Positions 25,864 to 34,928 of a stretch of 63,768 nt of DNA are shown here, piece after piece (position 1 is the first letter of the stretch; the number at the start of each line of letters is the position of its first letter). The position numbers were made by a program, and so were the translations under genes. The DNA is from an uncultured Lachnospira sp. GTDB lineage: Bacteria > Bacillota > Clostridia > Lachnospirales > Lachnospiraceae. The stretch lies in the NCBI GenBank assembly GCA_910585095.1, contig CAJUBU010000018.1:1-63768 (forward strand). Reading direction: 5' to 3'. The notes under the pieces were generated by a model. It searched no databases. It saw only the letters and a program-made list of their open reading frames with translations, and was not told where the DNA came from.

Positions 25864-27291
25864 ATGAATTTGCCACAGAAATATATTGATAATATGAGCG
25901 ATATTTTAGATGCGACCGAGTTGGAGGCTTATCTTAATAGTTTCTATGATAATCGCTTGTATGGTTTAAGGGTCAATACAATGAAAATTTCAGTTGAGGA
26001 GTTTTTACGGATATCACCTTTTAAATTGACGCCTATTCATTGGATTGACAATGGCTTTTATTATAGTGAAGAAGATAAACCAGCAAAACACCCCTATTAT
26101 TATGCAGGGCTGTACTATATACAAGAGCCAAGCGCTATGACGCCTGCCAATGTACTTCCTGTGGACAGCGGTGATATCATTCTGGATATGTGTGCAGCAC
26201 CCGGTGGAAAATCAACTGAATTGGCTGCAAAGTTAAATCATTCAGGATTGCTTATTACAAATGATATCAGTAATTCAAGAACAAAGGCGCTGCTAAAAAA
26301 TATTGAAGTGTTTGGAATACCCAATGTGTGTGTGTTAAATGAGGACCCAAAACGATTGATTTCAAAATTTGAGGGATATTTTGATAAAATTCTTATTGAT
26401 GCACCTTGTTCAGGGGAAGGAATGTTTAGAAAAGATAATAAACTAATAAAAAGCTGGGAAAAAAATGGTCCTGATATTTATTCTAAAATTCAGCGTGATA
26501 TTATTCTTTGCGGCGCCAATATGCTACGCCCAGGTGGGAAAATGCTCTATTCCACATGTACATTTTCCAAACTTGAAAATGAGGAGACTGTACGGTTTCT
26601 TTTAAAACAATGTCCAGATATTCATTTGATAGATATTAAAAAGCAGGAGGGATTTTGTTCTGGTATTGCTTATGATGAAGAATTAAAATCACTGCATATT
26701 GAAAAGTGTGTTCGTCTTTTTCCTCATAAGATAAAAGGAGAAGGTCATTTTATTGCATTGTTTGAAAAAGAAACAAAGGATTGCCAAAACGTTCGTTTTT
26801 CGCAAAGTTATGGATACGCAGCAAGTGATACAGGAAGAACAAATAGTACGAAAATATCAAACAATACTAAGATATCAAAAGAGCTGGAGGAATTTTTTGC
26901 ACATACAACAATTCCTGTTCATTCCTTAAAAATAAAATTATATGATACAAAGGTGTATCAGACAGTTCCTTTGATGATGGATACTAAAGGGTATCGAGTG
27001 ATTCGTGAAGGACTGTTTTTAGGGGAATTGAAAAAAAATCGTTTTGAGCCAAGTCAGGCGTTGGCAATGGCATTAGACAAAACGCAGTATGATAATATCA
27101 TTAGTTTGCCGTCAGACGATGGTCGTATTATTAAATATTTAAAGGGAGAGACATTAGAACTGCCCGAATTTAAAAATAGTAATTCCAATGGATGGGTTCT
27201 TGTATGTGTTGACGGCTATCCATTAGGCTGGGGCAAGTATGATGGATATTGCCTTAAAAATAAATATCTCTCAGGCTGGCGGTGGTTGTGA
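25864..27291 (+). CDS. RsmF-type RNA m5C methyltransferase
   Basis: A 475-residue NOL1/NOP2/Sun family enzyme that methylates cytosine 5 in rRNA or tRNA. Catalytic domain motifs: RVNTMKIS, IQEPSAMTPANVLP, SAM site DMCAAPGGKSTELAAKL, and two cysteines in IDAPCSGEGMFRK and YSTCTFSKLENEETV. A C-terminal RsmF-like region (about 330-475, ELPEFKNSNSNGWVLVCVDG, PLGWGKYDGYCLKN) resembles a PUA-like RNA-binding domain. The stop codon overlaps the next start (TGATG). Confidence 0.9.
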   Translation: MNLPQKYIDNMSDILDATELEAYLNSFYDNRLYGLRVNTMKISVEEFLRISPFKLTPIHWIDNGFYYSEEDKPAKHPYYYAGLYYIQEPSAMTPANVLPVDSGDIILDMCAAPGGKSTELAAKLNHSGLLITNDISNSRTKALLKNIEVFGIPNVCVLNEDPKRLISKFEGYFDKILIDAPCSGEGMFRKDNKLIKSWEKNGPDIYSKIQRDIILCGANMLRPGGKMLYSTCTFSKLENEETVRFLLKQCPDIHLIDIKKQEGFCSGIAYDEELKSLHIEKCVRLFPHKIKGEGHFIALFEKETKDCQNVRFSQSYGYAASDTGRTNSTKISNNTKISKELEEFFAHTTIPVHSLKIKLYDTKVYQTVPLMMDTKGYRVIREGLFLGELKKNRFEPSQALAMALDKTQYDNIISLPSDDGRIIKYLKGETLELPEFKNSNSNGWVLVCVDGYPLGWGKYDGYCLKNKYLSGWRWL

Positions 27292-27995
27292 TGCGGTTGG
27301 ATAAATATCTTGCAGATATGCAAAAAGGTACGCGTAGTCAGATAAAAACATATATTAAAAAAGGACGGATAAAAGTAGGTGATATTGTTGTTACATCGCC
27401 AGATTTTAAAATTGAACCTGGCAGTGATTTGGTTTTGATGGATAACGTTCCAGTGGATTATGTTTTTTTTGAATACTATATGTTAAATAAACCTGCTGGA
27501 GTGGTAACGGCGACAACGGATAAAAAAGAAAAAACGGTTTTGGATTTGATACAGTCTAAGCGAAATGATTTATTTCCAGTGGGAAGGCTTGATAAAGATA
27601 CAGAAGGACTCCTTCTTATTACCAATGACGGACCGCTTGCCCATAAAATTTTATCGCCCAAAAATCATATTGATAAGACGTATTATACAAAAGTAAAGGG
27701 ACAGCTCGATGAAACGATTACAGCGCTTTTTTTTAAAGGTCTTCAAGTTGATGATGATTTTTGTGCATTGCCTGCCAAGTTGACAATTTTAAGTTATGAT
27801 AAAGAGTCTGACAGCACAACAGCTTATATAACGATACAAGAAGGAAAATTTCATCAAATTAAGAGAATGTTTGCTGCGGTGGGCAGTGAAGTTTTATATT
27901 TAAAAAGGGTATCGATGGGAAGTTTAAAGTTGGATACCAATCTTCAATTAGGGGAGTATCGTCCACTTACATCAAGTGAGATAGAAAATCTGTGA
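27291..27995 (+). CDS. RsuA/RluB-family rRNA pseudouridine synthase
   Basis: A 234-residue enzyme with an N-terminal S4 RNA-binding domain (MRLDKYLADMQKGTRSQIKT) and a pseudouridine synthase core with catalytic Asp in VGRLDKDTEGLLLITNDG, plus YYMLNKPAGVVTA and KIRM-like QIKRMFAAVGSEV. RsuA acts at U516 of 16S rRNA; the exact site here cannot be fixed. It is translationally coupled to the upstream methyltransferase. Confidence 0.93.
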   Translation: MRLDKYLADMQKGTRSQIKTYIKKGRIKVGDIVVTSPDFKIEPGSDLVLMDNVPVDYVFFEYYMLNKPAGVVTATTDKKEKTVLDLIQSKRNDLFPVGRLDKDTEGLLLITNDGPLAHKILSPKNHIDKTYYTKVKGQLDETITALFFKGLQVDDDFCALPAKLTILSYDKESDSTTAYITIQEGKFHQIKRMFAAVGSEVLYLKRVSMGSLKLDTNLQLGEYRPLTSSEIENL

Positions 27996-28011
27996 TAATG
28001 AGGTGCAACCG

Positions 28012-29838
28012 ATGCATGATTTTTTGCCAATAAGTAAAGAGGATATGAAAAAAAGAGGATGGGGACAGTGTGATTTTGTCTATATTATCGGTGATGCGTA
28101 TGTAGACCATTCTTCTTTTGGACATGCCATTATCAGCAGAGTGCTGGAATCAAGAGGGTATAAAGTTGGGATTATCGCACAGCCGGATTGGAAAGATAAA
28201 GAAAGTATTACAATTCTTGGAAAACCACGTTTGGGTTTTTTGGTATCTGGCGGAAATATGGATTCGATGGTAAACCATTATACAGTAGGTAAAAGGCATC
28301 GAAAAACCGATGCGTATACGCCCGGCGGTGTTGTGGGAAAACGACCAGATTATGCAACCATTGTTTACTGTAATCTGATTAAACAGACTTACAAAAAAGT
28401 GCCGATTATTATAGGTGGTATTGAGGCTTCTTTAAGACGTCTTGCACATTATGATTATTGGTCGGATAAAGTGAAACATTCTATATTAATTGATTCTGGT
28501 GCGGATATCCTTTCCTATGGAATGGGAGAACACTCTATTGTCGAGATTGCCGATGCTCTAAGCAGTGGAATTGATATAAAAGATATTACATTTATAAAGG
28601 GTACCGTATATAAAACAAGTACACTTGACAGTGTTTATGACTTTATCAAATTGCCTGATTTTCATACAATTTCATCCGATAAACGCCAGTATGCAAAAAG
28701 TTTTAAGATACAGTATGAAAATACCGACCCATTTACCGCAAAAACATTAGTAGAACCGTACAAAGAAAAATGTTTTGTGGTGCAAAACCCACCAGCAATG
28801 CCGCTTACCACAATGGAAATGGACGATATATACGCACTGGACTATATGCGGGATTATCACCCTATATATAAAAAACAAGGCGGCGTGCCTGCTTTGTCGG
28901 AAGTAAAGTTTAGTATCACAAGCAATCGCGGCTGTTTTGGAGGCTGTAACTTTTGTGCATTGACATTTCATCAGGGAAGAATTGTTCAAGTAAGAAGTCA
29001 TGAGTCCATTTTACAGGAAGCTGTGATAATGACAAAGGAGCCTGATTTTAAGGGATATATTCATGATGTTGGCGGACCGACTGCAAATTTTAGAAAGACC
29101 TCCTGTGACAAACAGTTGACGCATGGCGTATGTATGGGCAAGCAATGTCTATTTCCAAAGCCTTGTGCCAATTTAACCGTAGAACATACCGATTATACCA
29201 ATCTGCTTAGAAAGCTGCGCAAACTGCCAAATGTTAAAAAGGTATTTATACGTTCAGGAATACGATTTGATTATTGTATGGCAGATAAAAATGATACCTT
29301 TATAAAAGAACTGTGCCAGTATCATATTAGCGGACAGCTTCGTGTAGCACCTGAACATGTTAGCGATAAGGTGTTAAAGCTGATGGGGAAGCCTTCTAGT
29401 AAAGTGTATCAATCCTTTTTAAAGCGATACGAAACAATCAATCAAAAAACAGGAAAAAAGCAGTATATTGTTCCGTATCTGATGTCCTCTCATCCGGGTT
29501 CAACATTAAAAGAAGCCATTGAGCTGGCAGAGTACATCCGTGACTTGGGTTATATGCCAGAACAAGTGCAGGACTTTTATCCAACGCCGTCAACCATTTC
29601 AACTTGTATGTATTATACAGGAGTGAATCCGTTGACTATGGAAGAAGTCTACACTCCTGTGACATTCCATGAAAAAGCAATGCAGCGAGCGTTGATACAA
29701 TACAAAAAACCAGAAAATTATGAACTCGTAAAAGAAGCATTGATAAAAGGCAATCGCAGCGATTTGATTGGTTTTGATAAAAAATGCCTTATTGCACCCC
29801 GAAAGCAGCATAGAAATGGAAGGAAAAACAAAAAATGA
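28012..29838 (+). CDS. YgiQ family radical SAM protein
   Basis: A 608-residue UPF0313 protein. The N-terminal B12-binding-like region (DFVYIIGDAYVDHSSFGHAI, RVLESRGYKVGIIAQPDW) is followed by a radical SAM domain with the CxxxCxxC cluster in CFGGCNFCALTFHQG, and a C-terminal helical domain. Typical signature segments are YHISGQLRVAPEH and QVQDFYPTPSTISTCMYYTG. The biological role is unknown. ATG at 28012 fits the ATGAGG site better than GTG at 28003. Confidence 0.9.
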   Translation: MHDFLPISKEDMKKRGWGQCDFVYIIGDAYVDHSSFGHAIISRVLESRGYKVGIIAQPDWKDKESITILGKPRLGFLVSGGNMDSMVNHYTVGKRHRKTDAYTPGGVVGKRPDYATIVYCNLIKQTYKKVPIIIGGIEASLRRLAHYDYWSDKVKHSILIDSGADILSYGMGEHSIVEIADALSSGIDIKDITFIKGTVYKTSTLDSVYDFIKLPDFHTISSDKRQYAKSFKIQYENTDPFTAKTLVEPYKEKCFVVQNPPAMPLTTMEMDDIYALDYMRDYHPIYKKQGGVPALSEVKFSITSNRGCFGGCNFCALTFHQGRIVQVRSHESILQEAVIMTKEPDFKGYIHDVGGPTANFRKTSCDKQLTHGVCMGKQCLFPKPCANLTVEHTDYTNLLRKLRKLPNVKKVFIRSGIRFDYCMADKNDTFIKELCQYHISGQLRVAPEHVSDKVLKLMGKPSSKVYQSFLKRYETINQKTGKKQYIVPYLMSSHPGSTLKEAIELAEYIRDLGYMPEQVQDFYPTPSTISTCMYYTGVNPLTMEEVYTPVTFHEKAMQRALIQYKKPENYELVKEALIKGNRSDLIGFDKKCLIAPRKQHRNGRKNKK

Positions 29839-30413
29839 TAAAACATTTAGAAAAAGGGCAGTTTGGTTATCTATCCGCCAAAAAGAAAAGAAATTTAATC
29901 ATTATGATTATTGCGTTTGCTTTAGTGATAGCTTGTTTTGTTGTTGGTCTTATCATCTTTAAGGACAAGAATAATATTTTAACAGTTGTATCCATTGTGT
30001 TGGTTCTTCCTGCTGCCAAATTTGCCGTTGCCTATTTTATTTTAGTGCCTCATGCGGCGGCACAGCTTCATTTGAAGGAAGCGGTTGAAAAGATTTCAGG
30101 AAGTCTTATTGTATTATATGATTTAGTGTTATCCAACAAAGTCAGTCCTATTGGAACACAAGTAGTTGCCATTACAGATACGCTAATTATTGCATTGACC
30201 AATGAGACAAAAGCAGATAAAAAATTGTTTGAAAATAGTGTCAAAGAATTTATGCAGGTTGATGGCTGTATGGTAACAGTAAAGCTTTATACTGATGAAA
30301 AATCTTTTTTGGCAAAATTAAATATGCTTGCAAAAAGCAATTCAGGCGATGTGGAAAAAGATTTGACAAAAATGGAAAAAAATTCAGCGTCGATTCAATC
30401 AATGGCTATTTAA
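29835..30413 (+). CDS. Membrane protein of unknown function
   Basis: A 192-residue protein with two N-terminal membrane helices (about 22-44 and 50-72) and a soluble C-terminal domain of about 110 residues (SGSLIVLYDLVLSNKVSPIG, ITDTLIIALTNETKADKKLF). It overlaps the YgiQ gene by four bases, so the two are probably translated together. No known domain was recognised. Confidence 0.78.
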   Translation: MIKHLEKGQFGYLSAKKKRNLIIMIIAFALVIACFVVGLIIFKDKNNILTVVSIVLVLPAAKFAVAYFILVPHAAAQLHLKEAVEKISGSLIVLYDLVLSNKVSPIGTQVVAITDTLIIALTNETKADKKLFENSVKEFMQVDGCMVTVKLYTDEKSFLAKLNMLAKSNSGDVEKDLTKMEKNSASIQSMAI

Positions 30414-30417
30414 CTTT

Positions 30418-30540
30418 CGTCAAGGAAGTCCTCACTTCAATGCTGCAAAGGCATAAGTGGGGTGGATTTGCTTAAAAGCTACAATAGTAGCTAGGTGGTT
30501 TAAGGAAGCAGCGTAGCGGATTGCAAATATCGGCTTTGGC
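30418..30540 (+). repeat. Repeat family A, copy lacking the second stem
   Basis: GTCAAGGAAGTCCTCACTTC ... AAGTGGGGTGGATTTGCTT, then directly AGCTACAATAGTAGCT and GCAGCGTAGCGGATTGC...ATCGGCTT. The TTTCAG-stem module present in other copies is missing, showing that modules are lost or gained as units. Confidence 0.7.
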
Positions 30541-30599
30541 AAAATAAATGGATGGCAATATATTAAAATTTTTAATCAATAAAAAAGGCGGAATAAAGT

Positions 30600-31670
30600 G
30601 TGCGAGAGTTTACAATATCAAGTTTAGAAGCAGGGCAGCGTCTGGATAAATACCTTTTTAAACTGCTTCCCAATGCGGGGAGAAATTTTATTTATAAGAT
30701 GCTTAGAAAGAAAAATATTACGTTTAATAATAAAAAAGCCGACGGCAATGAAAAGGTTTGTCAAGGAGATTTGGTAAAAATTTATTTTGCGGATGAAACG
30801 TTTGAAAAATTTTCAGGCAAAGATAAGGCAAACAAGAATACTTCAAAAGATGGTTTGACATTGGATAAAAATATTTTGATATCCAATAAAAAATTATTGC
30901 CAGTGCTTGATATTATATATGAAAATGAAGATTATTTATTGGTGAATAAGCCTGTGGGGGTGTTATCGCAAAAGGCGGATGCAAAAGATATTGCTCTGGT
31001 GGATATGATTGAGGAATATCTTGCACAAAAAGAAGGAAAGCCGTTTTCAACATTTAAGGCGGGTATCTGCAATCGTCTTGACAGGAATACAAGCGGAATT
31101 GTGGCAGCAGGAAAAAGCATTTATGGACTTCAAAAGCTGTCGGAGGGATTTCGTTTAAGGACTTATTTGAAGTATTATATTGCAGTAGTAAAGGGTGTGA
31201 TTGATAAAAGAGCATTGATTACAAGTTATTTAAGTAAAGATGAACATATCAATAAAGTTCATATTATCAGTGAACAAGAATACAGGCAGTGCAGCAATAA
31301 AGAACAGTATGTTGCCATTCAGACAGAGTATATACCTGTTTGCTCCTGTTCTTGCTTAACATTGTTAAAGGTGCATCTGTTGACGGGCAAATCGCATCAG
31401 ATAAGAGCGCATCTTGCTTATATAAATCATCCGATAGCAGGCGATGTCAAATATGGCGACAACCATTTCAATCAGTATGTTTTTCGTCAATATGGAGTGA
31501 AGAGCCAGCTGCTTCATGCGTATGAACTTCATATTCCAAAAGAAAGTGATGATAAATTAACACAAGATATCATTGCAAAAACAGAGATACCAGATAGTTT
31601 TATCGGGGTGTTAAAGGGAGAAAAAATATGGGAACATGGAATTCAAGAGGCCTTAGAGGGTCTACATTAG
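30600..31670 (+). CDS. RluA-family pseudouridine synthase
   Basis: A 356-residue enzyme: N-terminal S4 domain (RLDKYLFKLLPNAGRNFIYK), a Lys-rich linker, then the catalytic domain with NRLDRNTSGIVAAGKS carrying the catalytic Asp, DYLLVNKPVGVLSQ and HLLTGKSHQIRAHLA. It probably isomerises uridines in 23S rRNA (RluC/D type). It starts with GTG. The 3' end overlaps recU by 43 bases in another frame. Confidence 0.93.
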   Translation: MREFTISSLEAGQRLDKYLFKLLPNAGRNFIYKMLRKKNITFNNKKADGNEKVCQGDLVKIYFADETFEKFSGKDKANKNTSKDGLTLDKNILISNKKLLPVLDIIYENEDYLLVNKPVGVLSQKADAKDIALVDMIEEYLAQKEGKPFSTFKAGICNRLDRNTSGIVAAGKSIYGLQKLSEGFRLRTYLKYYIAVVKGVIDKRALITSYLSKDEHINKVHIISEQEYRQCSNKEQYVAIQTEYIPVCSCSCLTLLKVHLLTGKSHQIRAHLAYINHPIAGDVKYGDNHFNQYVFRQYGVKSQLLHAYELHIPKESDDKLTQDIIAKTEIPDSFIGVLKGEKIWEHGIQEALEGLH

Positions 31671-32173
31671 AAAGTTTGATTAATTTGTCCAATGAAAAAT
31701 ATTTAGCGGGAAATTTAGCGATTATACAAAAAATTCCAACACCTATTACACCTGTGAATATAGACCAGTCAACAAGGCATATCACACTTGCCTATTTTGA
31801 TAAGAAAAGTACCGTTGATTATATTGGCGCCGTTCAGGGGATACCTATTTGTTTTGATGCGAAGGAAAGCGTTTCTGACACCTATCCTTTGCAGAATATA
31901 CATCCGCATCAAATTGATTTTATGTCTCATTTTGAAAAGCAAAAGGGAATATCATTTATCATTTTGTATTTTTCTTCCAGAGATGAGTTTTATTATATTC
32001 CATTTTGTGATATAATAAATTTTTGGGATAGAGGTCAAAATGGTGGACGTAAAAGTTTCACTTATAAAGAAATAAAAAAAGAATACAGGATATATCAAGC
32101 ACAAGGTGTACCTGTTCATTATCTTGAATTGATTAATAAAGATTTGGCTTCAAGAGAAAAAATAGAATGTTAA
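31628..32173 (+). CDS. recU: Holliday junction resolvase RecU
   Basis: A 181-residue Firmicute-type resolvase. The nuclease core shows LESLINLSNEKYLAGNLA (with metal-binding Glu), KKSTVDYIGAVQGIPICFDA with the D...DxK-like centre, and SFIILYFSSRDEFYYIP. RecU cuts four-way junctions in recombination repair and chromosome segregation. Its N-terminal arm is short compared with Bacillus RecU. The start lies inside the end of the rluA-type gene, implying coupled expression; GGGAG lies upstream. Confidence 0.9.
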   Translation: MGTWNSRGLRGSTLESLINLSNEKYLAGNLAIIQKIPTPITPVNIDQSTRHITLAYFDKKSTVDYIGAVQGIPICFDAKESVSDTYPLQNIHPHQIDFMSHFEKQKGISFIILYFSSRDEFYYIPFCDIINFWDRGQNGGRKSFTYKEIKKEYRIYQAQGVPVHYLELINKDLASREKIEC

Positions 32174-32185
32174 AGAAGATGTTAG

Positions 32186-32258
32186 CGTGAAAAATATATT
32201 ATTTCACCAGTTCAATAAAATTGAACTAATAGATTTAAATTCACAGGTTATGGAAAGG
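32186..32258 (+). repeat. Family C leader before the PAS-GGDEF gene
   Basis: Hairpin 1 GTGAAA/TTTCAC, hairpin 2 AGTTCAAT/ATTGAACT, then TAGATTTAAATT and TTATGGAAAGG with the Shine-Dalgarno. Compared with the der leader, hairpin 2 has changed sequence while remaining palindromic. Confidence 0.6.
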
Positions 32259-32271
32259 CATGGTTATTTGT

Positions 32272-33537
32272 ATGGAAAAAAATCTTATTGAAAAATTTGA
32301 ACTTTTAGATGGAAATGCCATTATTGATATGAATTATTGTGTCATTACAGCCAATGAACAAATGTATCGTTTTTTGGGCAGTTCAACTTCTGTTATTTCG
32401 ATTATTGAATCGATACATCAAGTTGATGTAGACGACTTTATGGACGTTTGTGAGAATCTGAAAGAAGATGAATATGTTGATATGGTTCTTAGAATACGAA
32501 GGTCTGATAATTCATACCGATGGATATTGCTCCATATAGCAAAATTTGCTTATAGGTCAGAGGATAATGAATTTGAATATTTGGAGATAAATGCGTCGGA
32601 TATTCTTTCATTAAAACGCCGAAATATGACATTACAGGATACAATAAAGGTTTTTAGGCAAAGTTTAAATATCAAGAATGAAACGTTTATGATTTATGAT
32701 TATCACACAAAACGATACCAGATTAACAGTATTTTAAATGACGAGATTCATAATATTATTGATATGAATATTATGAATTTAAAAGAGAAGATTGAGGCGG
32801 AACATTTAATTGATGACAGTACAATGGATGAATATAATGCGTACTGTAAAGATATAGAAAAGGGTACATTGTCCTATAAACATATATTTAGAACAAATAT
32901 TTTAAATGATACATGCGAATTTGATACAGTAGAGTTGGCAGTGCATACTATTTATCAAAATGATAAGCCAAGCAAAGCGATTGGCAGTATACATAATCTT
33001 TCGGATAAAGTGATATATGAAAAGGAGGAAGAAGAAAAAAGCGATAGCAGCAAAGATACTTCTTTGGAATTATATCAATTTTGTGTGGACAGCATTTTGT
33101 ATAAAGCAAATTGTGAGTTTTCATTAATTTTGCTTGAGATAGATGGTTATAAGGAGATGGAGCGACAAAAAGGGACAAGTTATGTTCAAGATTTGTATAA
33201 AATTGCATTGAGAACAACAACACAGCTAGTAGGAAAGCGCGGAATTGTCTGTGATATAAAACAAAATTTAATTGGCATAGTGGTAAAAGATATTAATAAT
33301 GAAGTTGTTTTAAGAGCTTTTATCGAGTCGCTACGAAATCAAATTTCATGGAATGTGTTATTGACACATGATAATCGACAGACAACATTTTCAATTGGAA
33401 TTGCAAGGTATCCGCAGAATGGTTTGGATATTGATATTGTTTATAAAAAGATGTATCAGGCTTTAAATATATGCCATATGAGAGGGGAAAATCGATATAT
33501 CATATATAGAGAACATCTGCACGGTGAATTGACATAA
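32272..33537 (+). CDS. PAS-domain protein with degenerate GGDEF domain
   Basis: A 421-residue soluble protein. The N-terminal part (about 1-125) is PAS-like (NAIIDMNYCVITANEQMYRF, SYRWILLHIAKFAYRS). The C-terminal 170 residues follow the fold pattern of diguanylate cyclases (FSLILLEIDGYKEMERQKG, TFSIGIARYPQNGLDIDIVY, ALNICHMRGENRYIIY), but at the active-site turn the GGDEF signature is replaced by IKQNLIG. It is thus unlikely to make cyclic di-GMP and may act as a sensor or effector-binding protein. It lies just upstream of the his operon. Confidence 0.8.
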   Translation: MEKNLIEKFELLDGNAIIDMNYCVITANEQMYRFLGSSTSVISIIESIHQVDVDDFMDVCENLKEDEYVDMVLRIRRSDNSYRWILLHIAKFAYRSEDNEFEYLEINASDILSLKRRNMTLQDTIKVFRQSLNIKNETFMIYDYHTKRYQINSILNDEIHNIIDMNIMNLKEKIEAEHLIDDSTMDEYNAYCKDIEKGTLSYKHIFRTNILNDTCEFDTVELAVHTIYQNDKPSKAIGSIHNLSDKVIYEKEEEEKSDSSKDTSLELYQFCVDSILYKANCEFSLILLEIDGYKEMERQKGTSYVQDLYKIALRTTTQLVGKRGIVCDIKQNLIGIVVKDINNEVVLRAFIESLRNQISWNVLLTHDNRQTTFSIGIARYPQNGLDIDIVYKKMYQALNICHMRGENRYIIYREHLHGELT

Positions 33538-33579
33538 TAGAATGACAAGAAGAGTATAAACGGTTTGTGAACCGTGCAG
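33517..33579 (+). promoter_or_regulatory. Competing inverted repeats in the his operon leader
   Basis: CTGCACGGT (33517-33525, in the end of the upstream gene) is the exact reverse complement of ACCGTGCAG (33571-33579). A second hairpin, ACGGTT (33560-33565) with AACCGT (33570-33575), uses some of the same bases, so the two cannot form together. They lie 24 bases before the hisZ start. Confidence 0.45.
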
Positions 33580-33602
33580 ATTGAGCAAGAATGGAGGAGA
33601 CA

Positions 33603-34928
33603 ATGAAAAAGGATTTACTGCATACACCAGAAGGCGTAAGAGATATATATAATGGAGAATGTGCAAAAAAGCTTGTGCTGCAAAATCGCTTAAAGGATGT
33701 ATGTATGGCTTATGGGTATAATAATATTCAAACGCCTACATTAGAATTTTTTGATGTATTTAGTAAAGAGAGAGGCTGTATACCCTCTTTTGAGATGTTT
33801 AAATTATTTGACCGATATGGAAATACAATGGTTATGCGTCCAGATATGACGCCGTCTGTTGCAAGGACTGCCGCTAAATATTATGCTGAAAATATACTGC
33901 CGGTCAAGCTATGGTATGAGGGAAATATTTTTATTAATGTCAGCCAGTATTATCAGGGAAAATTAAAAGAAACGACGTCCATAGGAGCAGAGTTAATTGG
34001 AGATAACAGCATTGATGCTGATTTTGAAATTATTTCGATGGTGATTGACTGTATGAAAAATGCAGGACTAAAAGAATTTCAAGTTGAGGTTGGAAATGTC
34101 TCATTTTTTAGGGGACTTCTTAGTGAGGCTGGCATTTGCGGTGATGAAGAAGAAATGTTGATTTCTCTTATTCAGGAAAAAAATTATATTGGCGTGGAGG
34201 AATTGTTAAATTCGTTGCATATTGATAAACATATTGCCAATGTTTTGCTGGAATTACCGCAAATGTTTGGTTCTGTAGACGTTCTTGACAGAGCAAGAAA
34301 CCTTACAGATAATAAAACGTGTGTTGAGGCAATTGACAGGCTTTGTGCATTGTATGATTTGTGCAAAATAACAGGTGCAGAAAAATATATATCGTTTGAT
34401 TTAGGTCTGTTAAGTAAACATTCATATTATACAGGATTTATTTTTTATGCGTATACTTTTGGGACAGGCGAGCCTGTTGCTGGAGGGGGACGCTATGACA
34501 ATCTGCTTGGGCAATTTGGCTGTGATAAGCCTTCTATTGGTTTTTCGATTACAGTTGACAGTCTGATGGCAGCAATTGCAAGGCAAGGTTTACATATCCC
34601 TGTTGATGTCACAGGGGTGCTGTTATTGTATCATACAGGCAATGTTGTTCAGGCTATCTCAATTGCAGATAAATTGAGAGCAAGAAATGTGCCTGTCAGT
34701 ATGATAGCTTATAATGAAAATAAAACCGAACTTCAATATTGTGAGTATGCGCTCAATTCGCAATTGGCGCATGTTGTGCTGCTGCCTGAATTTGATAAAA
34801 ACACTAGTATTTCTAATATGGATATATCATATGAAATTTCAGAGGATACAATTGTAAAAGTTTGTTCTTCTAAACATCATACGAAAAAAGAGATAACAAT
34901 TGCAGATTTGTTAGGAGGTACATTTTAA
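33603..34928 (+). CDS. hisZ: ATP phosphoribosyltransferase regulatory subunit HisZ
   Basis: A 441-residue HisRS-like protein that lacks tRNA charging and regulates short-form HisG. It keeps the class II synthetase look: GYNNIQTPTLEFFDVF, VMRPDMTPSVARTAAKYY, EVGNVSFFRGLL and AGGGRYDNLLGQFG. HisZ is needed when HisG is short, as here (214 residues). The start at 33603 follows GGAGGAG. The TAA stop overlaps the hisG ATG by one base. Confidence 0.95.
   Translation: MKKDLLHTPEGVRDIYNGECAKKLVLQNRLKDVCMAYGYNNIQTPTLEFFDVFSKERGCIPSFEMFKLFDRYGNTMVMRPDMTPSVARTAAKYYAENILPVKLWYEGNIFINVSQYYQGKLKETTSIGAELIGDNSIDADFEIISMVIDCMKNAGLKEFQVEVGNVSFFRGLLSEAGICGDEEEMLISLIQEKNYIGVEELLNSLHIDKHIANVLLELPQMFGSVDVLDRARNLTDNKTCVEAIDRLCALYDLCKITGAEKYISFDLGLLSKHSYYTGFIFYAYTFGTGEPVAGGGRYDNLLGQFGCDKPSIGFSITVDSLMAAIARQGLHIPVDVTGVLLLYHTGNVVQAISIADKLRARNVPVSMIAYNENKTELQYCEYALNSQLAHVVLLPEFDKNTSISNMDISYEISEDTIVKVCSSKHHTKKEITIADLLGGTF

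Noticed and set aside
33529..33557. TTGACA before hisZ as a promoter
   Set aside because: The nearest TATAAA is 20 bases away, too far for a normal sigma-A promoter.
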